DNA of 64,000 bases from Roseiarcus sp963753135 (GTDB lineage Bacteria > Pseudomonadota > Alphaproteobacteria > Rhizobiales > Beijerinckiaceae), in contig CAVWBA010000005.1 of the NCBI GenBank assembly GCA_963753135.1, forward strand, positions 186,001 through 250,000, written 5' to 3'. The notes beneath the pieces are model-generated. The model saw only the letters and a program-made list of their open reading frames with translations. It was not told where the DNA came from and searched no databases. The position numbers were made by a program, and so were the translations under genes. Of the stretch, positions 9,223 through 18,212 are shown in pieces. Within the stretch, counting starts at the first letter, position 1. Each line of letters begins with the position of its first letter.

Positions 9223-9531
9223 GGGGCCTCAGGTTGTCGGCTCCGGCATGTCCGGTCAAGACAATTTGACTAGTAATCTATGTTTTTTCCCGTCACAAAG
9301 AAAAATATGCGTAGACAAATCGGCTGGGTCACCGCATCTGCAATCCGCGGGGGTCAGAAGATGAGGGAAGCTATAAGGACTGCGCTCGCCGCTAGAGGCA
9401 AGAATCCGTTGAAGGAGCGCAGACACCGCAATGGGAGACCACCTCCAAACCTGTGTACGGCGGTCTATATAGGGGCGAAAGGTTCAAGTTCGGGGCGGGC
9501 AAAGAACGGTTCCGCGTAGCCTGGAGGAAGA

Positions 9532-9876
9532 ATGTCCTGGAATATGTTTTCACGTTTTGGCGCCGGTTCCGATCCGGAAATCGTCAGTTTCGCCGATTTG
9601 GAAGAAGCGATTGGGACCAACGCCTGGACGGTCGTCGATGTTCGCGAACCGCACGAGTTCGCCACAGGCCACATTCCGAACGCCGTCAACATGCCAATGT
9701 CGTCGTTTGATCCTGAGGCGCTGCCGGAAGGGCGGCCGGTCGTACTCGTGTGCCAGTCTGGCGGGCGCTCGCGCAATGCGCTGACCAAGGCGAGATCGAT
9801 CGGGCGCGAGGACGTAAGGCACTTTGCCGGGGGCATGAACGGCTGGCGCTCGCACAACGGCCCGGTCACGCTCTGA
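9532..9876 (+). CDS. Single-domain rhodanese, paralogue 1
   Basis: 114 residues, ATG behind GGAGGAAG. Rhodanese fold with the Cys loop VCQSGGRSR (catalytic Cys) and WTVVDVREPHEF at the domain start. It differs from the second copy (10613-10957) at about 22 positions by eye; both open with the unusual MSWNMFSRFGAGSD. Predicted sulfur-transfer protein binding persulfide on the Cys, cytoplasmic. The 309 bp upstream (9223-9531) hold no gene I can support. Confidence 0.85.
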   Translation: MSWNMFSRFGAGSDPEIVSFADLEEAIGTNAWTVVDVREPHEFATGHIPNAVNMPMSSFDPEALPEGRPVVLVCQSGGRSRNALTKARSIGREDVRHFAGGMNGWRSHNGPVTL

Positions 9877-9943
9877 GCGCGCGGGGACTTCGAACCCCGA
9901 TCCATCTTGGCGCTCGGGAGCCCGGCTTCGCCTTTCACGCGGC

Positions 9944-10070
9944 TCAGGCAAGAGATGGCGCGTCTTTACGCGGCTCGCCGGCGACATAAGTCTGTCGCAC
10001 GGCCCGATCGTCGCCGAGCGCAAGGAGGGCGAAGAGCTCGACCTCAAGGTTTGCCGCCGGCCGTAACCGG
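9944..10070 (-). pseudogene. 3-prime remnant of a guanine deaminase gene
   Basis: The minus strand reads NLEVELFALLALGDDRAVRQ, then TYVAGEPRKDAPSLA and TGA at 9944-9946. The complete guaD ends NLEVELFALLALGDDRAVRQ, then TYVAGEPRKEKSKA. Only about 40 codons are left and nothing upstream extends the match. It sits just after rhodanese copy 1, as guaD sits after rhodanese copy 2 and DUF302, so it marks a partial duplication of the locus. Confidence 0.85.
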
Positions 10071-10111
10071 CCCTTGAGCCGGAGCACGTACGTTGAGCAA
10101 CTTGCCGTGAA

Positions 10112-10125
10112 TTGATCTTTGTCAA
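10112..10125 (+). promoter_or_regulatory. FNR/FixK-type operator
   Basis: TTGAT-CTTT-GTCAA fits the TTGAY-N4-RTCAA pattern bound by FNR, FnrL and FixK proteins. Its centre is about 118 bp upstream of the AhpD-like gene. A class II promoter would start near 10160; no convincing -10 hexamer is seen there. It suggests oxygen-responsive control of the AhpD/rhodanese/DUF302 genes. Confidence 0.55.
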
Positions 10126-10236
10126 ATAGGCATACTCAGAAAATGTGTACCGTTTACAGAGCTGGTCGATTGGACCATCGCTCGTTGCGTTGGATCGCGA
10201 ACGTCCGGGCGTCGAGCGCGTGGAAGGAACCGGAAG

Positions 10237-10599
10237 ATGGAAACAAAGGACTGGCTGAACTTCAGCCGTGGGCTCAGCGCGGAGCTTCGTAACCTGCGCG
10301 GCGGAGCTCCGGAGGTCATGAAGGCGTTTTCGGCTTTAGCCCAGAGCGCGTCGGCTCCGGGCGCATTGGATCGCAAGACGAAGGAACTGATTGCGATCGG
10401 AATTTCGGTCGCTGCGCGGTGTGACGATTGCATTGGTTTCCACGTCAAGGCGGCGGTCGATTGCGGCGCGACGCGAGAGGAAATCCTCGAAACGCTTGGG
10501 ATGGCGATCTATATGGGCGCGGGACCTGCGGCGATGTATGCGAGCCATGCGCTCGGCGCTTGCGCGCAATTCGCGGCGCCGAAGACAGACGCCGCGTAA
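10237..10599 (+). CDS. Carboxymuconolactone decarboxylase (AhpD-like) family protein
   Basis: 120 residues. The alkylhydroperoxidase AhpD core is visible: LIAIGISVAARCDDCIGFHV contains the CxxC redox pair plus the downstream His typical of AhpD/CMD proteins. Such proteins are cytoplasmic thiol-disulfide or peroxidase enzymes. It is followed after 13 bp by rhodanese copy 2 and then DUF302, forming a likely three-gene operon behind the FNR/FixK-type box. Confidence 0.87.
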   Translation: METKDWLNFSRGLSAELRNLRGGAPEVMKAFSALAQSASAPGALDRKTKELIAIGISVAARCDDCIGFHVKAAVDCGATREEILETLGMAIYMGAGPAAMYASHALGACAQFAAPKTDAA

Positions 10600-10612
10600 C
10601 CAGGGAGGATTT

Positions 10613-10957
10613 ATGTCCTGGAATATGTTTTCACGCTTTGGCGCCGGCTCTGATTCGGATGTCGTAGACTTTGGCGACTTGGAAGAGGCTGTGGGGACGA
10701 GCGCTTGGACGGTGGTGGACGTTCGCGAGCCGCCCGAATTCGCCGCCGGCCACATTCCCAACGCCCTCAACATGCCGACCTCTTCGTTCGATCCCGAGGC
10801 ATTGCCGCAAGGAAAGCCGGTCGTTCTCATCTGTCAGGCGGGTGGACGGTCGCGCAATGCGCTGAACAAGGCGCGGGCGATCGGTCGCGCTGATGTGAGG
10901 CACTTTGCTGGCGGAATGAGCGGCTGGCGCGCGCACAATGGTCCGGTCGCAGTCTGA
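10613..10957 (+). CDS. Single-domain rhodanese, paralogue 2
   Basis: 114 residues from the ATG behind GGGAGG; the frame is open further upstream inside the previous gene, but this start matches paralogue 1 exactly (MSWNMFSRFGAGSD). Catalytic Cys in ICQAGGRSR. Second gene of the AhpD-like/rhodanese/DUF302 set, suggesting that sulfane-sulfur handling is coupled to a thiol redox partner. Confidence 0.87.
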   Translation: MSWNMFSRFGAGSDSDVVDFGDLEEAVGTSAWTVVDVREPPEFAAGHIPNALNMPTSSFDPEALPQGKPVVLICQAGGRSRNALNKARAIGRADVRHFAGGMSGWRAHNGPVAV

Positions 10958-10971
10958 AAGGAGCGGCGGAA

Positions 10972-11358
10972 GTGAGCTACGCGATAACCCGCAAGACGCA
11001 TGGAGACTTCGAGGCCGTGATCGGGCGTGTCAAGGACGCCCTTAAAAAGGAGGGATTTGGCGTCTTGACCGAGATTGACGTCGCCGGCACGCTGAAATCG
11101 AAGATCGGCAAGGATTTCCGACCCTACCGCATCCTTGGCGCCTGCAATCCGAGCTTCGCCTTTGAGGCTCTGAGCGAGGAAGCGAATATCGGCGTGATGC
11201 TGCCGTGCAACGTGATTGTCCAACGCTACGACAATGGCGAGGTCGAAGTCTCCTCGATTGACCCAGCGACCGCCATGCAAGCGGTCGGCAATGCCAAACT
11301 CTCCGCCGTCGCCGAACAGGTGCGCGTCGCGCTCAAGCGCGTGGTTGAGGCAGTGTGA
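10972..11358 (+). CDS. DUF302 family protein
   Basis: 128 residues from a GTG behind AAAGGAG (reading SYAITRKTHGDFEAVIGRV). The layout fits DUF302: YRILGACNPSFAFEALSEE in the middle, then IGVMLPCNVIVQRYDNGEV. Function is unknown; family members often lie near sulfur-metabolism or thiol-redox genes. The cytoplasmic prediction rests on the lack of a signal peptide. It ends 4 bp before the convergent guaD stop. Confidence 0.85.
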   Translation: MSYAITRKTHGDFEAVIGRVKDALKKEGFGVLTEIDVAGTLKSKIGKDFRPYRILGACNPSFAFEALSEEANIGVMLPCNVIVQRYDNGEVEVSSIDPATAMQAVGNAKLSAVAEQVRVALKRVVEAV

Positions 11359-11362
11359 CGCT

Positions 11363-12676
11363 TCAGGCCTTGCTTTTTTCCTTCCGCGGCTCGCCGGCGA
11401 CATAGGTCTGGCGTACGGCGCGGTCGTCTCCAAGCGCAAGGAGGGCAAAGAGTTCGACCTCGAGATTGCCGTGGGCCGTCTCCAGCCGGTGCGCGAGCGC
11501 CGGCGTCGCGCGCGGATCGAGCGCGATGAGATCGGCCTCTTTGCCGGGTTCGATCGAGCCGATCCGATCATCGAGACTGAGCGAGCGGGCGTTGCCGAGC
11601 GTCATGCGGTAGAACGCCTCGAGCGCCGGCCATGACTGGCCGTTGAGCTGGAGCACCTTGTAGCCTTCGGCCGCGGTGCGCAGCATGGAATAGCTTGTGC
11701 CGCCGCCGACGTCGGTCGCAAGCGCGATCCGCACCCCGGCACGAGTGAGCCGCGCCTGATCGAACAGGCCGGAGCCGAGGAAAAGATTCGACGTCGGGCA
11801 GAAAGCGGCGACGGAGCGACTTTCGGCGAGGATGGCGATCTCGCTCTCCTGCAAATGAATGCAATGGCCGAAGACCGAACGAGGACCGGTCAGCCCCGCC
11901 TGCGCGTAGACGTCGATATAGCTCCGCGCTTCAGGAAAGAGCGCGGCGACCCGCGCGATCTCCGCCTTGTTCTCGTTCGCGTGGGTCTGGACGTAGCAGT
12001 GCGGAAATTCGCGGGACAGCGCTCCCGCGGCGTCCAGTTGCGCCTCAGTCGACGTCACCGCGAAGCGCGGCGTGATCGCGTAATCGAGCCGGCCTCGACC
12101 CCGCCAGCGCTCGATCAGCGCCTTGCTCTCGTCGTAGCCTTGCTGCGCGGTGTCCATGAGCGCCTCCGGCGCATCGCGGTCCATCATCACTTTGCCAGCG
12201 ATCATGCGCATGGCCCGCGCCTCGGCCGCGGTGAAGAACGCGTCGACGGACTCGGGATGAACGGTGCAATAGACCATCGCGGTCGTGGTGCCGGAACGAA
12301 TGAGCTCATCGAGGAAGAAAGCCGCCACGCGCGCGCAATGCGCCGGATCGGCGAACTTCTGCTCTTCGACGAAGGTGTAGTTGTAGAGCCAGTCGAGCAG
12401 CTGCGCCCCGTAGGAGCCGATCACCTGGGTTTGCGGATAATGGATGTGGGCGTCGATGAAGCCGGGCATGATGAATGAGCCGGCGTGATCATCGATGAGC
12501 GCGCCTTCCGGCGCGCGCGCGAGAATGTCGCGCGCCTCGCCCACCGCCTCGATCTTGCCCGCGGCGACGAGAACGGCGCCGTCGTCGATGAGGACATGGG
12601 CGCGCGAGCCGCTCTCGGCCGGATCGTCCGTGAACGAGAGGACGCGGCCGCGAATGACGCGGGCATTCGCGCTCAA
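11363..12676 (-). CDS. guaD: Guanine deaminase
   Basis: 437 residues. Amidohydrolase converting guanine to xanthine and ammonia. FIMPGFIDAHIHYPQTQVIG has the HxH zinc site and the GuaD-specific PQ; VQTHANENKAE, FGHCIHL and ALATDVGGGTSYSML supply the other ligands. Start is TTG at 12676, whose TTGA overlaps the stop of the preceding uraD part, implying coupling. Purine breakdown operon with puuE-uraD. Confidence 0.93.
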   Translation of the reverse strand: MSANARVIRGRVLSFTDDPAESGSRAHVLIDDGAVLVAAGKIEAVGEARDILARAPEGALIDDHAGSFIMPGFIDAHIHYPQTQVIGSYGAQLLDWLYNYTFVEEQKFADPAHCARVAAFFLDELIRSGTTTAMVYCTVHPESVDAFFTAAEARAMRMIAGKVMMDRDAPEALMDTAQQGYDESKALIERWRGRGRLDYAITPRFAVTSTEAQLDAAGALSREFPHCYVQTHANENKAEIARVAALFPEARSYIDVYAQAGLTGPRSVFGHCIHLQESEIAILAESRSVAAFCPTSNLFLGSGLFDQARLTRAGVRIALATDVGGGTSYSMLRTAAEGYKVLQLNGQSWPALEAFYRMTLGNARSLSLDDRIGSIEPGKEADLIALDPRATPALAHRLETAHGNLEVELFALLALGDDRAVRQTYVAGEPRKEKSKA

Positions 12677-14095
12677 GGCAGGATGTCCTTGAGCCGGAGC
12701 GCAGCAATCCGGTCGATCTCGGTGAGCGCGGTCGTTGTCTCGGCGTCGGCGTCATTGCCGAGACGGCGCTGGAAGGCGGCGAGAATGTCGGCTTTGCTCT
12801 GGCCTTTGACCGCCATGATGAAGGGAAAGCCAAACTTTGCGCGATAAGCGTCGTTGAGCTCGCCGAATTGCCGCAGCTCTTCAGGCGTCAGCCGGTCAAG
12901 CCCGGCGCTCGCCTGCTCGCGCGTTGAGTTGGTCGGTTAGCGTCTTTGCAAGCGCAAGCTTGCCCGCCAGATCCGGGTGCGCTTCGATCAGCGCGCGCTT
13001 CTGATCCGTTGTCCCCTTCGCCGCGGCGCCGGCGAGCGCCTTCGCCAACCCTTCCGCCGTGTCGGCGCCGCTCGTGAGACGAGCGTCATAGGCCGCCGCA
13101 GCGATCCATGGCGAGTGTTCGTAAACGCCGCCGAAGCGCTCGATGAACAGCGTCCGGCTGAGCTCGGACGGCTTCCAGCCGCCCGGCGGCGGATGCTTCG
13201 CGATCCAGTGACGGGCGATGTCGAGCCGGGTTGGAATCCAGACACGATCATGGGCGAGGGCATAGTCGAGGAACCGCGCGAGCGAGAGCGCGCGACCGGG
13301 CCGGCCGACCAGACGGCAGTGAAGGCCGATCGACATCATCTTTGGCGCGACGTCGCCTTCGGCGTAGAGCGCGTCGAACGAATCCTTGAGATAGGCGTAG
13401 AATTGATCGCCCGAGTTGAAGCCCTGCGGAGTGGCGAAGCGCATGTCATTGGCGTCGAGCGTGTAGGGCGTCATGAGCTGCGGACCGCGCGGTCCCTTAA
13501 GCCAATACGGCAAGTCGTCGGCATAGGTGTCGGCGCAATAGACGAACCCTCCCTCTTCCATGCCGAGGCGGACCGTGTTGATCGAGGATCGGCCCTGATA
13601 GAAGCCGAGCGGTCGAGCGCCCGCCACCTCAGTATGAATGCGCACCGCCTCGGCAATATGGCGCGCTTCCACGTCAGGGGTCATGTCGCGATAATCGATC
13701 CACTTGAGACCGTGGGTGGCGATCTCCCAGCCGGCCTCGTTCATCGCCGCGACCGCCTCGCGATTGCGAGCCATGGCCGTCGCCACCGCATAGACCGTGA
13801 CCGGAACCGAGCGCTCAGTGAACAGGCGATGCAGGCGCCAGAAGCCGGCCCGGGAGCCGTATTCGTAGATCGACTCCATGTTCATGTGGCGCATGCCCGG
13901 CCAGGGCGCGGCGCCGACGATCTCGGACAGGAACGCCTCGGAGGCGGCGTCGCCATGCAGGATGTTGTTCTCGCCGCCCTCCTCGTAGTTGATGACGAAC
14001 TGTACGGCGATGCGGGCGCGCTTCGGCCAATCGGCGAACGGAGGCGTGCGCCCGTAGCCGATCATGTCACGCGGATAGATTTCGCCGTCCGTCAT
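12673..14095 (-). CDS. PuuE allantoinase fused to UraD (OHCU decarboxylase), frameshifted
   Basis: The N-terminal about 310 residues are a PuuE-type polysaccharide-deacetylase-like allantoinase (INYEEGGENNILHGD, WEIATHGLKWIDY, GFYQGRSSINT). The C-terminal part is UraD (LSRTLFIERFGGVYEHSPWI, ALIEAHPDLAGKLA, EQASAGLDRLTPEEL, KFGFPFIMAVKGQ), which decarboxylates OHCU to S-allantoin. The fusion thus covers consecutive steps of urate breakdown. One extra base near 12923 breaks the frame inside UraD; the restored length is 474 codons, normal for such fusions. Confidence 0.88.
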
Positions 14096-14251
14096 CCGTT
14101 TGGGGCTCCGTTTGGCCGCAATCAGTCCGACGCTACGACAGGACCGGCGTTTGCTCCAGCCCCGGACAAGATGCGCAACACGCTCACGTCAAGTTCGCAA
14201 AAATGCTACAGAGGCGCCAAAAGCGCGCCGCCCCGCGTCCCGAGGCCCTCC

Positions 14252-15053
14252 ATGACCGAAATATCCCTGCGCTTCGAGCCGCCCTTCGCCCGCATCGTCT
14301 TGAGCCGCCCGGAACGGCGCAATGCGATCACGCGGGCGATGTGGCGCGCGCTGCCGGCGATCCGCGCCGCGATCGAGGCGCGCGAGGACCTCATGGTGAC
14401 GCTGGTTGAGGGCGAGGGCGCGCATTTCAGCGCCGGCGCCGACATTGTCGAGCTTGGCGAGATCTACCGGGACGCTGCGGCGACGCGCGACTTTGGCGAT
14501 GCCGTCCAGGACGGCCTCAAGGCGCTCATGCAGCTCGATCGCCCGACCATCGCGGTCATCCGCGGCGTCGCTATCGGCGGCGCGCCTTGGCCTGGCGCTC
14601 GCCTGCGATCTCAGGTTCTGCGACGCCGACGCGCACCTCGCCATCACTCCCGCGAGGCTCGGTCTCATCTACGGCCACGCCGAGACGCGGCGCCTCACCG
14701 AACTCGTCGGCCCGTCTCGCGCCAAGGACCTCTTGTTCACCGCGCGCAGGATCGAGACCGACGAGGCGCTGGCCATTGGCCTCATCGATCGGCGGATCGA
14801 GACGGCGTTGCAGGAGACCGTGCTGGGCTACGCCCGGGGCCTCGCGGAGATGAGCCAAATGTCGATCCGAGGGGCGAAGCGCGCGGTCGACGCCATCGCC
14901 TCGGGCATGAGCAAGGAGGCCCCGGCCTATCGCGCGCTCACCGAAGCTGCGGCGCAGGGGCCCGATTTCGCCGAGGGGCGGGACGCCTTCGCAGAGAAGC
15001 GGGCGGCGAAATTCGCGTTTCGCGGGCCGATCGCGCCGCTGAAGCCCGCGTAG
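14252..15053 (+). CDS. Enoyl-CoA hydratase/isomerase family protein, frameshifted
   Basis: Starts MTEISLRFEPPFARIVLSRP. Crotonase-fold motifs: NAITRAMW, the CoA/oxyanion loop HFSAGADIVEL, and a second part GLALACDLRFCDADAHLAI after a frame change at about 14582, where a GGCGGCGCGCC stretch carries one base too many. Restored length 267 codons. Probably acts on an acyl-CoA in fatty-acid or aromatic breakdown. No beta-oxidation partner is adjacent, so the substrate is open. Confidence 0.85.
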
Positions 15054-15089
15054 GGTAAACGGGCCTCGGATCGAAGGTGGCGGAGTGAA

Positions 15090-15506
15090 TCACCGTCGCT
15101 CGGTTTCGTTCGGCGCAATGAACTCTATGCCAGGAAAGTAAGCTCTATATCGCCGCGCATCGCGCGTCAGCAGTTGGAGGCCTGCGACAGCCGCGTGGGC
15201 GCCGATGAAAAAATCAGGCAGGACGCTCCCGCGCGGGCCTCCCTGCGCCCGATAGCGCTGAAACGCCTTGCCCGCCAGAAAGAGAGCGGCGCGCGGCGCC
15301 TCCGCAAGCTTCAGGCCGACATCCTCGAGAACCTCGTCGACCTCCTCAACGCGCGCATACCCGATCGAGAATTCCGCATAGACCACTGCATCGATCAGGA
15401 CCGGGCCGCGAATGGCGGCCGCATCCAGCTGCCGAACCGACCAGGCGGACCAATTGGGATCGTTCGTCGCGATGTCGAGGAGCACGTTCGTATCGACGAG
15501 TGTCAT
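15090..15506 (-). CDS. vapC: VapC-like PIN-domain toxin
   Basis: 138 residues. PIN nuclease start MTLVDTNVLLDIATNDPNW (first acidic residue in VDTN), middle acidic residues in AVVYAEFSIGY, and LPDFFIGAHAA with LLTRDARRYRAYF at the end. Predicted RNase toxin. Its ATG overlaps the antitoxin stop (TGATG), the usual layout of vapBC operons. Confidence 0.9.
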   Translation of the reverse strand: MTLVDTNVLLDIATNDPNWSAWSVRQLDAAAIRGPVLIDAVVYAEFSIGYARVEEVDEVLEDVGLKLAEAPRAALFLAGKAFQRYRAQGGPRGSVLPDFFIGAHAAVAGLQLLTRDARRYRAYFPGIEFIAPNETERR

Positions 15507-15742
15507 CAGCTTTCGCCGCGGGTCAACGCCATAATTTCGTCGGTCGTAAGCCCGCTCGTCGCCGTACCGCGCATGCGCTCGAAGCGGCTCGGCTTGACCA
15601 CGCGTTGGCCAACTCGGCGCAAATAGGCGCGGCCGTCCTCACCGACATCAAAATCGATCTTGCTGCCCGGACGGATCCCGAGCCGGTCGCGAACCGGCTT
15701 CGGGATGGTCACCTGGCCCTTGCTCGTCACCGTCACCGCCAT
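15506..15742 (-). CDS. vapB: VapB-like AbrB-family antitoxin
   Basis: 78 residues. The N-terminal swapped-hairpin DNA-binding domain reads VTSKGQVTIPKPVRDRLGI and GSKIDFDV, typical AbrB/SpoVT. The C-terminal tail should bind and neutralise the PIN toxin. First gene of the pair; autoregulation is suggested by the palindrome at 15754-15781. Confidence 0.92.
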   Translation of the reverse strand: MAVTVTSKGQVTIPKPVRDRLGIRPGSKIDFDVGEDGRAYLRRVGQRVVKPSRFERMRGTATSGLTTDEIMALTRGES

Positions 15743-15753
15743 CCGCCGTCTCC

Positions 15754-15781
15754 GTAATACCTGGAATTTGAAGGGTATTAC
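15754..15781. promoter_or_regulatory. vapBC operator palindrome
   Basis: GTAATACC (15754-15761) and GGTATTAC (15774-15781) form a perfect 8-bp inverted repeat around a 12-base centre, starting 12 bp upstream of the antitoxin ATG. AbrB-type antitoxins bind such repeats, so it is the probable autoregulatory site. Confidence 0.7.
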
Positions 15782-15896
15782 ATCGTAAGGCGGCCCTCGT
15801 TCAACCGGCGCGGTCTCGTGGATCAGTCACCGCTGACTGGATTCTCAGCACCCCGACCATTTGCGACATCCATCTCCCAGGCGCCATGATTGGCCC

Positions 15897-17048
15897 ATGC
15901 CGAATGACGTGACGCCCGATCCCCCGGCCTATGTCGATCCCGCAAGCGGCCGGAAATATCCGATCTCGGCGCCACGGTGGCGCTCTGACACTGGCGCGCC
16001 TCTCATGATCACGGCTCTGCCGGGCATCGGGCGGGACATGATCGAGACGGGGGTGCGATCGCTGTGGCGCTACGCGGCCGCTTTGCCGGTCGAGGTTCCC
16101 GATCCGATCACGATGGGAGAGGGCCTGACCCCGCTGGTCACCCGCACATGGCGTGGCGCCCCTGCCCTGTTCAAGCTTGAGTGGTTTTCACCGACCGGCA
16201 GTTTCAAGGATCGGGGCGCCTCCGTGATGCTCTCGATCCTGCGCAGCCAGGGGGTGAGGAAAGTTCTGGAGGACAGCTCCGGCAACGGCGGAGCGGCCAT
16301 TGCGGGCTATGCCGCGGCCGGCGGCCTTAAGGCGAAGATTCTCGTGCCCGCCTCCACATCGCCAGACAAGACCGTGCAGATGCGGGCTCATGGCGCCGAG
16401 ATCGAGCTCATTCCTGGAACGCGTCAGGACGTGAGCGACGCGGCTGTGCGACATGCCGAGACGATTTTCTACGCCGGCCACAACTGGCAGCCGTTCTTCC
16501 TGCAGGGGACGAAGACTTTGGCCTATGAGCTTTGGGAGGATCTCAAGTTCAACGCGCCGGACAATGTCATCATCCCGACTGGCGCAGGCAGCAACATCAT
16601 GGGCTGCGACATCGGCTTCGGCGAGCTTCTGCGCCGCGGCGAGATCGCGAGCCTGCCCCGGCTGTTCGCGGCGCAGCCGGAGAACTGTGCGCCGCTTCAC
16701 GCAAGCTTCATGGCCGGGTCGGATGATCTGACCCCGGTCGAGGTCCGCCCGACGATCGCGGAAGGCGCGTCGATCGCTGCCCCCGTGCGCGGCCGCGAAG
16801 TCCTGGCCGCCCTCCGGCGCTCCCGCGGCGCAACTGTCGCGCTGTCCGAAGCCGCGATCGAAAAGGCTTTGTTCGAACTCGGCCGGATCGGCCTCTATGC
16901 GGAGCCGACATCGGCGCTTGCCGCCGCCGCGTTCACAAAGCTCATCGAACGCGGCCTCATTCAACCCGGCGAGACGACCGTGGTCGTGCTGACGGGCGCC
17001 GGCCTCAAAACGACACGGCGCATTGGCGAACTCATGGGCGTTCCGTAA
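15897..17048 (+). CDS. PLP-dependent threonine synthase-like enzyme
   Basis: 383 residues from ATG 15897. Fold-type II PLP enzyme: PTGSFKDRGA contains the Schiff-base Lys, SSGNGGAAIAGYAA is the phosphate loop, and VVVLTGAGLKTT the C-terminal ring contact. The best family match is threonine synthase (homoserine phosphate to threonine), but the thr operon genes are absent, so a related PLP lyase cannot be excluded. A LysR regulator follows 146 bp downstream on the same strand. Confidence 0.8.
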   Translation: MPNDVTPDPPAYVDPASGRKYPISAPRWRSDTGAPLMITALPGIGRDMIETGVRSLWRYAAALPVEVPDPITMGEGLTPLVTRTWRGAPALFKLEWFSPTGSFKDRGASVMLSILRSQGVRKVLEDSSGNGGAAIAGYAAAGGLKAKILVPASTSPDKTVQMRAHGAEIELIPGTRQDVSDAAVRHAETIFYAGHNWQPFFLQGTKTLAYELWEDLKFNAPDNVIIPTGAGSNIMGCDIGFGELLRRGEIASLPRLFAAQPENCAPLHASFMAGSDDLTPVEVRPTIAEGASIAAPVRGREVLAALRRSRGATVALSEAAIEKALFELGRIGLYAEPTSALAAAAFTKLIERGLIQPGETTVVVLTGAGLKTTRRIGELMGVP

Positions 17049-17194
17049 CACGATCAGGACGCCCGCATTCCGCTTGGCGCCCACCCCACGAAGACGAATC
17101 CGTGGGATTCGACGCCCTCGCGCCCTATATTTCTCTTCGCTGACACTGCGCTCAAAGAGCGCGCCCCCGAGGGGCGGGGTCATGAGGCGGCATC

Positions 17195-18172
17195 ATGGAA
17201 ATGCAGCAAGTGGTTTATTTCCGCGCACTCTGTGAGGAGCTGAATTTTACGCGGGCCGCGCGCCGATGCAACGTCTCGCAGCCTTCGCTGACGCGCTCGA
17301 TCCGGCTGCTGGAAGAAGAATTTGGCGGAGCGCTGTTCCACCGCGAACGCAATCACAGCCATCTTTCGGAATTGGGGCAGATCGTAAAGCCCCATCTCGA
17401 CCAGATCCTGGAGCAGGCCGAGGCCGCGAGCCGGGGAGCGCGCGGTCTGAAGGAGCTGACGGAGGCGCGGCTAAAGCTTGGAGTGATGTGCACCGTCGCG
17501 CCGAGCGATCTCGTCCAGCTCCTGATCGGCGTGCGCGGCCGGCATCCCGGTGTTCATCTCGAGGTCATCGACGCCACAGCGGAAGCCCTCGACCACCGGC
17601 TTCGAGCGGGGGAAGTTGAGGCGGCGATCTTTGCCGGCCCGGACGAGGCGCGAAAGCCGCATTTGCACTACCTGCCGCTTTTTCGCGAACCATTCGTCAT
17701 CGTCATCGGGTTCGATCACAGGTTCGCCAACCTGGAGGCCGTGCGGGTCTCCGATCTCAACGCGGAAGCATATTTGCGGCGGGTCAATTGCGAAGTCGCG
17801 GACGTCTTCGGACACAGTCTCAACGAGCATAATAGCCGCCCGCGGATCGTCCATCTGAGCGATCGCGACGACTGGATTCTGGCGATGGCCGCGGCTGGCG
17901 CCGGTTACGCCTTCATGCCGGCGCGGTCGGTCGCCCATCGGGACGTGGTCGCCAAGCCGTTGATCAATCCCGAGATCTGGCGCGAGGTCAGCCTGGTGAC
18001 GGTCCGAGGCCGGCCGCATTCTCCGGCAGTCGGCGCTTTGGTCCGCGAAGCGATGCGAAGCCGTTGGGGGAATGAGCGCGCCCTTGCCGCCGTGCGGTTT
18101 GAGCGACAGCCTCGGAGCGCTAACGGTCGCTCGGGACGCGACGACGGGTTACGGCCCTCGCACGGTCCGTAA
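17195..18172 (+). CDS. LysR-family transcriptional regulator
   Basis: 325 residues. The N-terminal HTH is clear: VYFRALCEELNFTRAARRCN followed by VSQPSLTRSIRLLEEE. The rest is a periplasmic-binding-protein-like effector domain. The last 30 residues or so are Arg/Ser/Gly-rich and look like a low-conservation tail. The regulon is unknown; candidates are the PLP enzyme upstream or the secreted proteins downstream. Confidence 0.93.
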   Translation: MEMQQVVYFRALCEELNFTRAARRCNVSQPSLTRSIRLLEEEFGGALFHRERNHSHLSELGQIVKPHLDQILEQAEAASRGARGLKELTEARLKLGVMCTVAPSDLVQLLIGVRGRHPGVHLEVIDATAEALDHRLRAGEVEAAIFAGPDEARKPHLHYLPLFREPFVIVIGFDHRFANLEAVRVSDLNAEAYLRRVNCEVADVFGHSLNEHNSRPRIVHLSDRDDWILAMAAAGAGYAFMPARSVAHRDVVAKPLINPEIWREVSLVTVRGRPHSPAVGALVREAMRSRWGNERALAAVRFERQPRSANGRSGRDDGLRPSHGP

Positions 18173-18212
18173 CGGCGTCCCTGACCCAGAGCACGCGTCG
18201 GCGCCTCCTCCA

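Noticed and set aside
9280..9519. Open frame of 79 codons upstream of rhodanese 1
   Set aside because: No ribosome-binding site, no conserved motif, composition unlike a protein; treated as non-coding.
12977..15058. 693-codon plus-strand frame covering puuE antisense and the hydratase start
   Set aside because: The first part is antisense to PuuE; only the section from 14252 is a recognisable protein, and it is interrupted by a frame change.
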